Shown piece after piece: positions 44,575-53,250 of a stretch of 64,000 nucleotides of DNA. Both the position numbers and the translations under genes were made by a program. The stretch's first letter is position 1; each line of letters starts with the position of its first letter. The stretch spans positions 1,550,001 through 1,614,000 of the forward strand of contig CAXXYD010000004.1 in the NCBI GenBank assembly GCA_963675565.2, read 5' to 3'. Source of the stretch: JARRKU01 sp963675565. Its GTDB lineage: Bacteria; Desulfobacterota; Desulfobacteria; Desulfobacterales; Desulfosarcinaceae. Under the pieces are notes generated by a model that was not told the origin of the DNA, made no database searches, and saw nothing but the letters and a program-made list of their open reading frames with translations.

Positions 44575-45744
44575 ATGGAACATCCTTTCGTCTGGGCGGA
44601 AGTCGACCTGGAGGCCATCGCCCACAACATTCGCGAGCTGCGACGCATCACCCAGCCCCGGGCGCATCTGCTCATCGCGGTCAAGGCCAACGGTTACGGC
44701 CATGGCGCTGCAGCCGTTGCCCGCACGGCCCTGGCCAACGGCGCCACCCACCTGGGTGTGGCCCGATTGGAAGAAGGCCTTGAATTGCGCCGGGCGGGAA
44801 TCCGGGCGCCCATTCTGGTATTCGGCTACACCCCAGGTGTTTTGGCGCCGGAATTGATCCGACACAACCTGACGGCCAGTGTCTTTTCCCTGGAAAATGC
44901 CCGCCAACTGCATGCATCCATTAAAACACCGGAGCCGCTCTCGGTGCATTTAAAAATCGATACCGGCATGGGGCGCCTTGGGATTTTGCCGGATGAACGG
45001 CGCCAGCCGCAAGGCGATCTAAAAGAAGGGGTTTCGGCAGTGGAGGAAGTTGCCGGCATCGCCGCACTTGAAAAATTAAAACTGGATGGTCTCTGGACCC
45101 ACTATGCCGCCTCCGACGAAAAAGATAAAACTTACACCCGGCAGCAATTGGAAACCTTCAAGCGATTCGCCCGACAGGTCGAAAAAAGGGGCGTTTCCAT
45201 CCGCTGTCATCACACCGCCAACAGCGGTGCCATCATCGATATGCCGGAAACGCACATGGACATGGTCCGGGCCGGCATTTCCGTCTATGGCCTCTACCCG
45301 TCGCGGGAAGTGGACATGCAGCGTATCGATCTGCACCCGGCAATGACGCTTAAGGCCCGCATCGTCCACCTCAAGCAGGTCCCGGAGGGGACCCACATCA
45401 GCTATGGCGGCACGTTCAGGGCGCCCAGGCCCACCGCCATTGCCACCATCCCCGTTGGCTACGGCGATGGCTACAGTCGGGCGCTCTCCAACAAGGGGGA
45501 AGTCCTGGTGCATGGCCGACGGGTCCCCATAGTAGGTCGCGTCTGCATGGATTTGACCATGATCGATGTGGGCTCCGTCGACCATGTTGAAATCGGCGAC
45601 GAGGTGGTTTTGATGGGCCGCCAGGAAAATGAACACATTGGCGCCGATGCCATTGCGGCATCCATCGGAACCATCAACTACGAAATCACCACCAGCCTCA
45701 CAGCTCGCGTACCGAGGGTTTATGTCAATTCAACAACCGACTGA
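44575..45744 (+). CDS. alr: Alanine racemase
   Basis: A 389-aa PLP enzyme making D-alanine for peptidoglycan. The PLP lysine is in AVKANGYGHGA (about residue 40), the second catalytic tyrosine in HISYGGTFRAPR (about 275), and the C-terminal beta-domain has GRVCMDLTMIDVG. The ATG at 44575 has GGAG 9 nt upstream and gives the usual start; an in-frame ATG at 44509 would add 22 residues without homology. An MFS transporter follows closely. Confidence 0.93.
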   Translation: MEHPFVWAEVDLEAIAHNIRELRRITQPRAHLLIAVKANGYGHGAAAVARTALANGATHLGVARLEEGLELRRAGIRAPILVFGYTPGVLAPELIRHNLTASVFSLENARQLHASIKTPEPLSVHLKIDTGMGRLGILPDERRQPQGDLKEGVSAVEEVAGIAALEKLKLDGLWTHYAASDEKDKTYTRQQLETFKRFARQVEKRGVSIRCHHTANSGAIIDMPETHMDMVRAGISVYGLYPSREVDMQRIDLHPAMTLKARIVHLKQVPEGTHISYGGTFRAPRPTAIATIPVGYGDGYSRALSNKGEVLVHGRRVPIVGRVCMDLTMIDVGSVDHVEIGDEVVLMGRQENEHIGADAIAASIGTINYEITTSLTARVPRVYVNSTTD

Positions 45745-45763
45745 CACAAGACAGAACATAACG

Positions 45764-47050
45764 ATGCAAACATCCGCCCCCCCCTTGGGGACGGCCTGGT
45801 TCGTCTGGGGACTGGGTGCCCTTTTCTACCTCATGGGATTTTTCCAGCGGGTTGCGCCCGCAGTGATGACCGAAGAACTCATGCGCGAATTTCATATCAG
45901 CGCCGCCGCCTTGGGAAACCTTTCAGGATACTACTTCTACAGTTATGTAGCCATGCAGATTCCTACGGGCATTATAGCTGACCGATGGGGACCGCGGCGC
46001 CTTCTAAGCGCCGGCGCCTTGGCGGCCGGCATCGGCACCATGATGTTTGCCCTGTCTGCAGAACTGCTCTGGGCCGGCATGGGCCGCCTGATCATCGGGG
46101 GCTCTGTGGCTGTGGCTTTCGTGGGTATGCTGAAGCTTTCCAACAGCTGGTTCCCGCCTCGCTACTATGCCATGGTCGCGGGAATGGCCCTTTTCTTCGG
46201 CATTATCGGCGCTGTTTTTGCCGGTACCCCGCTGCGCCTGGCCATGGACCGTTTCGGGTGGCGCAGTGTGCTGGCGGCAACCGCTGCAATCACCATAGGC
46301 ATCGGCGTCGCCATCTGGATCTTCGTCCGGGATGATCCCCGTGACAGGGGCTATGTCCGGATCGCAAACCCTTCTCCGGGAAAGACACGCCTTGCGCAAA
46401 GCACGATTATCGCCGGCATCATGCAAGTGTTTCACTACCGCAATACGGTGCTGCTGTTTCTCATTCCCGGTGCTATGGTGGGCAGTGTATTGGCTTTTTC
46501 CGGATTATGGGGTGTCCCCTATTTGACCACCCACTATGGTCTGTCCACATCCAAAGCGGCCATGCTGGCATCGGCCGTCCTGGTCGCCTGGGCATTGGGA
46601 GGGCCTATTTTCGGCTGGCTCTCGGACCGCTTTCAGGCACGCAAGCCGCTGTACATCATCGGGTGTTCACTCTCCTTTCTGGGATGGGGCATCGCCCTTT
46701 TGATACAGCCAATTCCGTTTTATCTGCTGGTCAGCGCACTGCTGCTGGCCGGTTTCAACTGCGGCTGCATCATCATCAGCTTCGCGCTGGCCAAAGAGTC
46801 GGTACCGGTCCATTTGGCCGGAACGGTCTCAGGGGTGGTCAATATGGGTGTCATGATAGGTCCGATGCTGCTGCAACCCGCCGTGGGCTGGATTCTGGAT
46901 CGCCACTGGCAAGGGCACCTGAAGGCAGGCGTGCGCATTTATGACGCGGCAGCTTACCAGGCGGGCTTTTCCTTGATGATGGCCTGGATTATATTGGCCC
47001 TGGTGCTGTTGTTTTTCATCCGGGAAACGCATTGCCGCCAGATTGCGTGA
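45764..47050 (+). CDS. Major facilitator superfamily transporter
   Basis: A 428-aa transporter with twelve predicted helices. The family loop between TM2 and TM3 is present (GIIADRWGPRRLL), and TM1 is LGALFYLMGFFQRVAPAVM, a pattern seen in the ACS/GlpT-like part of the MFS. The start is uncertain: the ATG at 45764 places TM1 soon after the N-terminus but has a poor RBS. An ATG at 45722 inside the end of alr has GAGGG 3 nt upstream. The substrate is unknown. Close linkage to alr suggests co-transcription but does not identify the cargo. Confidence 0.8.
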   Translation: MQTSAPPLGTAWFVWGLGALFYLMGFFQRVAPAVMTEELMREFHISAAALGNLSGYYFYSYVAMQIPTGIIADRWGPRRLLSAGALAAGIGTMMFALSAELLWAGMGRLIIGGSVAVAFVGMLKLSNSWFPPRYYAMVAGMALFFGIIGAVFAGTPLRLAMDRFGWRSVLAATAAITIGIGVAIWIFVRDDPRDRGYVRIANPSPGKTRLAQSTIIAGIMQVFHYRNTVLLFLIPGAMVGSVLAFSGLWGVPYLTTHYGLSTSKAAMLASAVLVAWALGGPIFGWLSDRFQARKPLYIIGCSLSFLGWGIALLIQPIPFYLLVSALLLAGFNCGCIIISFALAKESVPVHLAGTVSGVVNMGVMIGPMLLQPAVGWILDRHWQGHLKAGVRIYDAAAYQAGFSLMMAWIILALVLLFFIRETHCRQIA

Positions 47051-47107
47051 TCCGCAGTTTAGGGGTTGAAGGACGGTTCGGTTTTGCCAAACGAAAAGAA
47101 GAAAGCT

Positions 47108-47272
47108 ATGAAGCGCTCGAGACAAACTGTTGGAATTCCGGCGGCCGATGGATACGCGGACGAAATGCCAAATGCCGGCGCGAATTGGACTGACCAAGCG
47201 GCCTTCCGGCACGATAGCCTGGTGTGTGGGGGCGCATGGTTGAAGATATTCCGGACGATTGCCGGGAATTGA
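47108..47272 (+). CDS. Possible small peptide upstream of the YcaO gene
   Basis: A 54-aa frame, MKRSRQTVGIPAADGYADEM at the start and CGGAWLKIFRTIAGN at the end, preceded by an AGAAG-rich stretch. It lies in an otherwise empty 282-bp gap directly before a YcaO gene, where a RiPP precursor could sit. It has no recognised leader motif, and coding potential is unproven. Confidence 0.2.
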   Translation: MKRSRQTVGIPAADGYADEMPNAGANWTDQAAFRHDSLVCGGAWLKIFRTIAGN

Positions 47273-47332
47273 TCAGCGCGCTGAAAGGGTAGCAGCGCCG
47301 GAAGCAAGATTGGAGGGAAGTGAAAAGGGACC

Positions 47333-48646
47333 ATGATTTTTGAAAACCACGTCCGAAATGCATTCGGAAAAACCGACACCCCGGCCCATACCGTCCAAAA
47401 CATTGCCGACGGATTCGGGCGACTGGGCTACGATATTCACTACACCCCGTTTCAGGTGGCAGACCACATCCACTGGTCACAGATCTGGATTGATTCCCTC
47501 GAACTGAAATGCCAGGGAAAGGGGGTCACTGCCGAGCTGGCCAAAGCAAGCGCATACGCCGAACTGGCCGAACGGTTCAGCGCCGGCCTATTCTATCAGG
47601 CATTCGAGGAACAGGTTCGTTACAATATGCCGGCGCTCTACAGCACCGAAGCGAACCGCTTTCTGAACTATGAATGGCTGGACGGTTATGTGCGCTGCCA
47701 CCCGGACAATCTGCAGGAAAACCACCTGCCTATCGAAGCCCTGCTGTGCAATCAAACCCACATCTATCCGGCCCACCTCGAAAAAATAAAAAACAGCCGC
47801 ATGGCCAGCCACTGGGTGGACGGCTATTCCGTGCTCAAAGATGAAACCATCAAAGTCCCCATTAATTTTATTGCCTACATCAACGCCTCCAACGGCATAG
47901 CCGCCGGCAACACCCTGGAGGAAGCCATGATCCAGGCCGCATGCGAGGTGTTCGAGCGCCACACCCAGATTCAGATCATCAAGCCGGAAAAAACCGTCCC
48001 CAGCATCGATGCAGACACCCTGAACGACCGCCGGCTCAAAACCATGATCGACTTTTATGCCAGTGAAAACGTTGAGGTCATTTTAAAGGATTTTTCCATG
48101 GACGGACGTTTCCCGAGCATCGGGGTGCTTTTTGTCAACCACAACCTGCGACCCGGTCGGCTTGAGCATAAAATCCTGGTACCCGGGGTTTCCTTCAATA
48201 TGGATGAAGCACTGAGCCGATGTTTGACTGAAGTCATGCAGGGCCGTAACACGCTGAAAATGGCCCGCCCCGACATGGACAAGCCGGTCATGCATGGTTC
48301 GCGGGTGGACAATCTTTACCTGCTGTTCAAGTGCTGCATCTCCCAAAAGGATATTTCCTTCCTGGAAAGCGGTGAAACCATCGCCTACAGTAATAGTCGA
48401 AGCAAGGACATTTTCGAAGAGATTGAAGGGATCAAAAAGATATGCCGAAGCCTGGAAACAGACTTTATCGTATTGAACCTCACCCACCCGGTACTGGGCT
48501 TCCCCGTGGTGCGGGTCGTGGTGCCGGGCTTTTCCGATTTTCTGCCGTTCGTGCCCAAGGACATCCTGACGTCGGTGGACACCAATCCGGATTCAACCTG
48601 GCGGGGAGAGGCGTTCAGGCGGGTGATGGGGACCTTTTTTAAATAG
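47333..48646 (+). CDS. YcaO family protein
   Basis: A 437-aa YcaO-domain protein. The domain's ATP/Mg-binding elements are visible: GKGVTAELAKASAYAELAER (about residue 63) and SNGIAAGNTLEEAMIQAACE (about 183), which continues into VFERH. YcaO enzymes activate amide backbones with ATP to make azolines, thioamides or amidines, or help RimO modify ribosomal protein S12. The proline-rich C-terminal tail of azoline-forming members is absent. No dehydrogenase, TfuA or clear precursor gene is adjacent, so it is an orphan, and the substrate is unknown. Confidence 0.85.
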   Translation: MIFENHVRNAFGKTDTPAHTVQNIADGFGRLGYDIHYTPFQVADHIHWSQIWIDSLELKCQGKGVTAELAKASAYAELAERFSAGLFYQAFEEQVRYNMPALYSTEANRFLNYEWLDGYVRCHPDNLQENHLPIEALLCNQTHIYPAHLEKIKNSRMASHWVDGYSVLKDETIKVPINFIAYINASNGIAAGNTLEEAMIQAACEVFERHTQIQIIKPEKTVPSIDADTLNDRRLKTMIDFYASENVEVILKDFSMDGRFPSIGVLFVNHNLRPGRLEHKILVPGVSFNMDEALSRCLTEVMQGRNTLKMARPDMDKPVMHGSRVDNLYLLFKCCISQKDISFLESGETIAYSNSRSKDIFEEIEGIKKICRSLETDFIVLNLTHPVLGFPVVRVVVPGFSDFLPFVPKDILTSVDTNPDSTWRGEAFRRVMGTFFK

Positions 48647-48669
48647 TCTTTGGGGGACGTAAGATCATT

Positions 48670-48730
48670 GGGGACGTATATCAGGTTATAAGTTAATCTT
48701 CGATTAACTTATAACCTGATATACGTCCCC
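48670..48730. repeat. 61-bp palindromic repeat, copy 2
   Basis: Same design as 44331-44391: 29-nt arms (48670-48698 and 48702-48730) around a TTC loop. Compared with copy 1 the arms differ at one pair of positions, where both sides changed together (TTATC/GATAA to TTATA/TATAA). It lies between the convergent YcaO and small Cys-rich genes and may act as a bidirectional terminator there. A partial GGGGGACGTAAGATC precedes it. Confidence 0.9.
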
Positions 48731-48735
48731 ATAGC

Positions 48736-49011
48736 CTACTTGCAAACCCGCTCGCGGGCCTGGCGAATCAGATCCACCAGGCTGGCCACTTTTTCCGGCG
48801 GCGGGGTATTTTGCAGCTTTTTAAAGGCATCCGGGGAAAGATGCCGGCGAAAGTATTCAACCACATCAAAGCGCTCCCACCAGCAGTCGAAAACCTTGGC
48901 GCAGGGATGCTGCGACCCTTCCATTCTGCGGCAATAGCAAAACGGCACCTGTCCACCCAGTCGCGGGCAGCGGCGCTGCATAGCATCATATGAATCGGCT
49001 TCAATGGGCAT
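48736..49011 (-). CDS. Small Cys-rich conserved-type protein
   Basis: A 91-aa protein with cysteines arranged as CPRLGGQVPFCYCR, HPCAKVFDCWWERF and a penultimate Cys. Similar small proteins with a CPRLG-PF-YCR / FDCWWE pattern are, from memory, common in Desulfobacterota genomes and have no known function; metal or Fe-S binding is plausible. The RBS is poor, and the start could be internal. It follows TrpB2 on the same strand, separated from it by a strong hairpin. Confidence 0.6.
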   Translation of the reverse strand: MPIEADSYDAMQRRCPRLGGQVPFCYCRRMEGSQHPCAKVFDCWWERFDVVEYFRRHLSPDAFKKLQNTPPPEKVASLVDLIRQARERVCK

Positions 49012-49023
49012 CGGACAAATATG

Positions 49024-49059
49024 GGAAACGGACCTGCGCTACGGCGCAAGTCCGTTTCC
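49024..49059 (-). terminator. Long hairpin after TrpB2
   Basis: GGAAACGGAC (49024-49033) pairs with GTCCGTTTCC (49050-49059), and inner TGCGC/GCGCA arms close on TACG, leaving one C-A mismatch. It begins 8 bp beyond the TrpB2 stop on the minus strand. The T-run is weak, so it may act in termination or as a 3' stabiliser. Confidence 0.6.
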
Positions 49060-49067
49060 TGGAAGGA

Positions 49068-50441
49068 TTACTTCGTGCTTTTCAAATTCTGAGGTTTGGG
49101 AAAGTCGGCAAAGACCGCAGTCGATTTCTCCAGGGCTTCCTGGCTCAGCTCGTAATCGGCCAGCCCTTCGGCAAAATACTTTTCGTAACCGGCCAGGTCC
49201 AGCAGGCCGTGCCCGCTGAAATTGAACACGATCACCTTTTCCTTACCTTCTTCTTTGGCCTGCTGCGCCTCCTTGACGACCTGGGCCAATGCGTTGGTGG
49301 TTTCCGGCGCCGGAATTACGCCTTCGGTGCGGGCCCACAGCACACCGGCCTTGAACGCATCCAGCTGTGAAACAGATCGCGGGGAAATCAGCCCTTCGTT
49401 GGCCAGTTGGCTCACCGTGGGCGCCATGCCGTGGTAGCGCAAACCACCGGCATGAATGGGCGCCGGAACGAAAGCGTGTCCCAGGCTGTGCATGGGCAGC
49501 AAGGGGGTGTAGCGTTGGGTGTCGCCGTGGTCGTAACTGAACGGCGCACGGGTCAACGTGGGGCAGGCCTTGGGCTCCACCGGCAATATCTCCAGCTGTT
49601 TGCCGTTGATTTTGTCCTGGACAAAAGGAAAGGCCAGACCGGCAAAATTGCTTCCGCCGCCGGCACAGCCAATGATGATGTCAGGGTAGATATCGATCAT
49701 GGCCAGCTGTTTGCGGGTTTCCAGACCGATAATGGTCTGGTGCAGCATGACATGATTGAGCACGCTGCCCAGAGAGTAGCGCGTTTTTCCGCTTTGGTCG
49801 CCCACGGCCGCTTCGATGGCCTCGCTGATGGCGATGCCAAGGCTTCCCGGCGTATCCGGATCTCTTGATAAGGCATCACGGCCGGCCTGGGTTTCCGTGC
49901 TGGGACTGGCGATACACTTGCCCCCCCAGGCCTCCATCATGGCCTTACGATAAGGTTTTTGATCGAAGCTGACCCGTACCATGTAAACCTTGCAGGTCAA
50001 GCCGAACTGGGCACAGGCAAATGAGAGGGCGCTGCCCCATTGGCCGGCGCCGGTTTCGGTGGTGATTTTTTCGATGCCGAAAATTTTATTGTAGTAAGCC
50101 TGAGGCACCGCCGTATTGGGTTTATGGCTTCCGGGCGGACTGACGCCCTCATATTTAAAATAAATCTTGGCCGGTGTACCCAGGGCCCTTTCAAAACGGT
50201 CGGCCCGAATCAGGGGTGACGGGCGCCATATGGCCAACACATCGAGCACCGGTTCGGGGATGTCGATCCATCGATCCTGACTCATCTCCTGCTCAATGAG
50301 GTTCATTGGAAAAACGGGCGCCAGATCATCGGGTTTGACGGGCTGGCCATCCGGGCCCAAAGGGGGATTCATTTTAATGTCCGCCAGGATGTTGTACCAT
50401 TGGCGCGGCATCTCATTTGCCGGGAGCGTCACAGTTTTCAT
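49068..50441 (-). CDS. TrpB2-type tryptophan synthase beta-like enzyme
   Basis: A 457-aa PLP protein of the TrpB2 subfamily, longer than TrpB1 (about 400). The PLP lysine is in GVSPPGSHKPNTAVPQAY (about residue 112), the phosphate-binding loop is GCAGGGSNF (about 260), and TTETGAGQWGSAL is typical of TrpB2. TrpB2 proteins usually do not bind TrpA and are thought to condense indole with serine or O-phosphoserine. AAGGAG lies 11 nt upstream. It lies opposite to and divergent from the trpBA pair at 51967-54012. Confidence 0.88.
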   Translation of the reverse strand: MKTVTLPANEMPRQWYNILADIKMNPPLGPDGQPVKPDDLAPVFPMNLIEQEMSQDRWIDIPEPVLDVLAIWRPSPLIRADRFERALGTPAKIYFKYEGVSPPGSHKPNTAVPQAYYNKIFGIEKITTETGAGQWGSALSFACAQFGLTCKVYMVRVSFDQKPYRKAMMEAWGGKCIASPSTETQAGRDALSRDPDTPGSLGIAISEAIEAAVGDQSGKTRYSLGSVLNHVMLHQTIIGLETRKQLAMIDIYPDIIIGCAGGGSNFAGLAFPFVQDKINGKQLEILPVEPKACPTLTRAPFSYDHGDTQRYTPLLPMHSLGHAFVPAPIHAGGLRYHGMAPTVSQLANEGLISPRSVSQLDAFKAGVLWARTEGVIPAPETTNALAQVVKEAQQAKEEGKEKVIVFNFSGHGLLDLAGYEKYFAEGLADYELSQEALEKSTAVFADFPKPQNLKSTK

Positions 50442-50695
50442 GGTCTTGGGTACTCCTTTTCAAGGTCGCAGCGGTGCCTGTGCGGCATGGTATGCGTATT
50501 GTAACTGGAGACAATTCTTAGCACTAAAACGCTTTTTCAGGCAAGAGGCATGGAATCATGGGAAGAAGGACCCGGGGCGTGAAACAAGGGTGGGAACGCT
50601 ATCCCGGTGCGGCGGCCCGACCGCCGGCCGGACGCCAGAACCCGGGTACGGTCCCCCCCCTGCTGTTTAAATTTTTAATAAATTAAATTGGATAT

Positions 50696-50908
50696 CTATT
50701 CCATGGCATATTTGAAGGAAAGTTTCACCCTGGCCCGATAGGCCACGACTTTCCCGTCTTCGACTTTCATATCCAACTTGCCGATTTCGGCAATTCGCAA
50801 ATCACGAAGGCTTGCCCCGGCGGCTTTTACGGCGTTTTGAGCGGCAACTTCCCATGATTGACCGCTTGTTCCAACAAGTTCGATGACTTTGTATACACTC
50901 TCTGTCAT
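50696..50908 (-). CDS. Dodecin
   Basis: A 70-aa flavin-binding dodecamer subunit. The family start (ESVYKVIELVGTSGQSWEVA), the AVKAAGASLRDLRIAEI helix and strand, and the C-terminal YRARVKLSFKY are all present. Dodecins store or buffer riboflavin, FMN or CoA. AGGAGG lies 7 nt before the ATG at 50908; the ATG at 50914 directly abuts the Shine-Dalgarno. It lies upstream of TrpB2 on the same strand, with a 254-bp gap that shows no other gene. Confidence 0.92.
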   Translation of the reverse strand: MTESVYKVIELVGTSGQSWEVAAQNAVKAAGASLRDLRIAEIGKLDMKVEDGKVVAYRARVKLSFKYAME

Positions 50909-51161
50909 GGTCATACCTCCTTTAGGTTAGGGGTGGTGGACGAACAGAAGCCGACACGCGTTTTCAGACAGTACAGCAGCATGCCCCGGTACGGGATACA
51001 ATCGAGAACGCCGATGGAAGTTCAGTACACGTGCAATTTTGCAGATTCAGAATTTCAGCAAAGCAGATGATAAAAGGACGGGGGCAAACCTCAGATGCAA
51101 TGAATATACTTTAACCGAAGATGGCGGTTACATGCAAGTTCAGGATGAAGATATATTTGTC
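50909..51161. other. Divergent intergenic region between dodecin and the trp regulator
   Basis: It contains the dodecin RBS at its left edge and leads into the gntR promoter at its right. No gene or structured RNA is recognised. The middle is AT-rich from about 51050 on. Confidence 0.4.
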
Positions 51162-51202
51162 TTGACAACCTTACCAATTTTGATAACACTACTGTTTAAC
51201 AG
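51162..51202 (+). promoter_or_regulatory. Promoter and possible operator of the gntR-trpBA operon
   Basis: TTGACA (51162-51167), a 16-bp spacer and TAACAC (51184-51189) are followed by the perfect palindrome CTGTTTAACAG (51192-51202), a candidate site for the GntR protein encoded 40 bp downstream. Confidence 0.45.
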
Positions 51203-51242
51203 ATATAGCGACAAGAACAACTCAACCGAACGGAACCACATT

Positions 51243-51974
51243 ATGCTGAATCCGCAAAGCCCCATCCCGCTCTATCGGCAACTGGCCGACCAGCTGGGTG
51301 ACGATATCCGTAATGGCCGCTACGCACCAGGCACCCGTATTCCATCCGAAAACCAGCTGGCCGCCATCCACGGCATCGGACGCCCCACCGCACGACAGGC
51401 CATCGATCTGCTGGTGCGCAAGGGAATGCTCACCCGGCGGCGGGGGGCCGGAACCTTTGTCCAGGAAGCCCAGCAGGAAGTGAATCTTTTTTCCCTGGAC
51501 GGCACCAGCGCCTCCTTTCGCAGAGAGGGCCTTGCCGTAGAAACGGAAATCATCACCCCTGTCCAGCTGCTGACCATCAGCAAAGCGGACGACAATCCGT
51601 TCAGGGGCGCTTCGGCGTTTTACCTGTCGCGGCTGACACGGGTGAATGCAGCGCCGGTACTGATGGAAGATATTTACCTGAGCCCCACGCTTTTTCCCGG
51701 GCTCGACAAGATGGATCTGCAGGACCGCTCGCTTTCCGCCATTGCCGAAGCGCAATTTTATTTGCGACCCACCGGCGGCAAGCAAAGCTTCGGAATAGAG
51801 CATATCCAGGACAACCGCAGGCAACTGCTCAAGGTGTCGCCGCAGACGCCGGTACTGGCGGTGCGCCGGTATCTGCACTTTCCCCGGATGACCAACGGCG
51901 TCTACGCCCGGCTGTGGTGCCGCACAGACCAGTTCGTCTTTTCCCAGAACATTGGAGGAAACGCAAATGCATAA
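51243..51974 (+). CDS. GntR family regulator with UTRA domain (HutC type)
   Basis: A 243-aa regulator. The winged helix-turn-helix is at residues 5-75 (PIPLYRQLADQLGDDIRNG, SENQLAAIHGIGRPTARQAI), and a UTRA effector domain spans about 85-240. The ATG at 51243 is the natural GntR start; the frame is open from 51039, across the promoter. Its 3' end overlaps trpB by 8 bp, so it is co-expressed with trpBA and probably controls it. HutC-type control of tryptophan synthase genes is unusual. Confidence 0.85.
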   Translation: MLNPQSPIPLYRQLADQLGDDIRNGRYAPGTRIPSENQLAAIHGIGRPTARQAIDLLVRKGMLTRRRGAGTFVQEAQQEVNLFSLDGTSASFRREGLAVETEIITPVQLLTISKADDNPFRGASAFYLSRLTRVNAAPVLMEDIYLSPTLFPGLDKMDLQDRSLSAIAEAQFYLRPTGGKQSFGIEHIQDNRRQLLKVSPQTPVLAVRRYLHFPRMTNGVYARLWCRTDQFVFSQNIGGNANA

Positions 51975-53190
51975 TCGCGGATACTACGCCCAGTTCGGGG
52001 GCGCTTTTCTTCCCGAAATTCTGGCTGCCACATTTGACGAACTGGAGGCGGTTTATCAAGCGGCCAAAGCCGATCCGGCCTTCTGGGAGCAGTACCGGAA
52101 GGAAATGTCCACTTACTCCTGCAGGCCCACACCGCTGACTTTTGCCCGCAACCTCACCCGCCATTTCGGCGGCGCCAGAATATACATCAAGCGGGAAGAT
52201 TTGAACCACACCGGCGCCCACAAGGCCAACAATGTCATCGGCCAGGGCCTGCTGGTGCAGCGCATGGGCAAGACCCGGGTCATTGCGGAAACCGGGGCTG
52301 GCCAGCACGGCGTGGCCACCGCCACTATGGCGGCCCGCTTCGGATTCGACTGCACCGTTTACATGGGCGCCGTGGATGTTGAACGCCAGCGCCCCAATGT
52401 TTTCTGGATGGAGCGCCTGGGGGCCACGGTGGTGCCGGTCACCGACGGCACCCGAATCCTCAAAGATGCCATCAATGAGGCTTTCCGCGACTGGGTATCC
52501 AACATGGACACCACTCATTATGTCTTGGGTACGGCCTGCGGGCCGCACCCATTCCCCGAAATGGTCACCTATTTCCAGTCCATTATCGGACAGGAGGCAC
52601 GCAAACAGATCCTGGACATTGAAGGGCGCCTGCCGTCCCGCGTGTTCGCCTGTGTCGGCGGCGGGTCCAACGCCATGGGCATTTTCTCCGGCTTTCTGGA
52701 TGATCCGGTGGAACTGGTCGGGGTGGAAGCCGGCGGCAAGGGTCTTGATTCGGGAGCGCACGCCTCGCGGCTGTGCGACACGGATGCCAGCATCGGTGTT
52801 GCCCAGGGATATAAAACCTATTTTCTGCAAAACAGCGACGGGCAGATGCTGGAAACCCACTCCATCGCCGCAGGACTGGATTACATCGGGGTATCCCCCA
52901 TATTGTCCCACTTCAAGGAAACCGGCAAAGCACGCTTTGAAGCCGCCACCGACCAAGAGGTGGTGGATGCCGTCTCGCTGACCATGCACAAGGAGGGTTT
53001 GATCCCCGCCCTGGAATCCGCCCATGCATTTGCCCGGGCATTTAAAGAAGCACCGCAAATGTCCGCAGACGAAATCATCATCATCAACCAGTCCGGCCGG
53101 GGGGACAAAGACATTTTCACCATAGCAGATGCTTTCGGTGACCCGGCATGGCGCGCGTTTATCCTTCAGAAAGCGGAACAGTACAGATGA
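51967..53190 (+). CDS. trpB: Tryptophan synthase beta chain
   Basis: A 407-aa canonical TrpB1. YYAQFGGAFLPEIL opens the protein, the PLP lysine is in EDLNHTGAHKANNVIGQ (about residue 82), the phosphate loop is VGGGSNAMG (about 230), and GAGQHGVATA is conserved. It condenses indole with serine. GGAGG 8 nt before the ATG at 51967 supports the start. It is followed 60 bp later by trpA. No trpE, D, C or F genes are nearby. Confidence 0.95.
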   Translation: MHNRGYYAQFGGAFLPEILAATFDELEAVYQAAKADPAFWEQYRKEMSTYSCRPTPLTFARNLTRHFGGARIYIKREDLNHTGAHKANNVIGQGLLVQRMGKTRVIAETGAGQHGVATATMAARFGFDCTVYMGAVDVERQRPNVFWMERLGATVVPVTDGTRILKDAINEAFRDWVSNMDTTHYVLGTACGPHPFPEMVTYFQSIIGQEARKQILDIEGRLPSRVFACVGGGSNAMGIFSGFLDDPVELVGVEAGGKGLDSGAHASRLCDTDASIGVAQGYKTYFLQNSDGQMLETHSIAAGLDYIGVSPILSHFKETGKARFEAATDQEVVDAVSLTMHKEGLIPALESAHAFARAFKEAPQMSADEIIIINQSGRGDKDIFTIADAFGDPAWRAFILQKAEQYR

Positions 53191-53250
53191 AAAGCGGCAA
53201 TTCCGGGTGAATTTGAAACCCCGAAATAACCATCCAAAAAGGATACAATC

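Noticed and set aside
47234..47292. Very short frame MVEDIPDDCRELISALKG before the YcaO gene
   Set aside because: It reads like a protein C-terminus but has stops just upstream and no RBS; too short to support as a gene.
44331..48730. CRISPR array or integrated element bounded by the two palindromes
   Set aside because: The palindromes are single copies 4.3 kb apart with ordinary chromosomal genes between (alr, MFS, YcaO). No spacer pattern or transposase is present.
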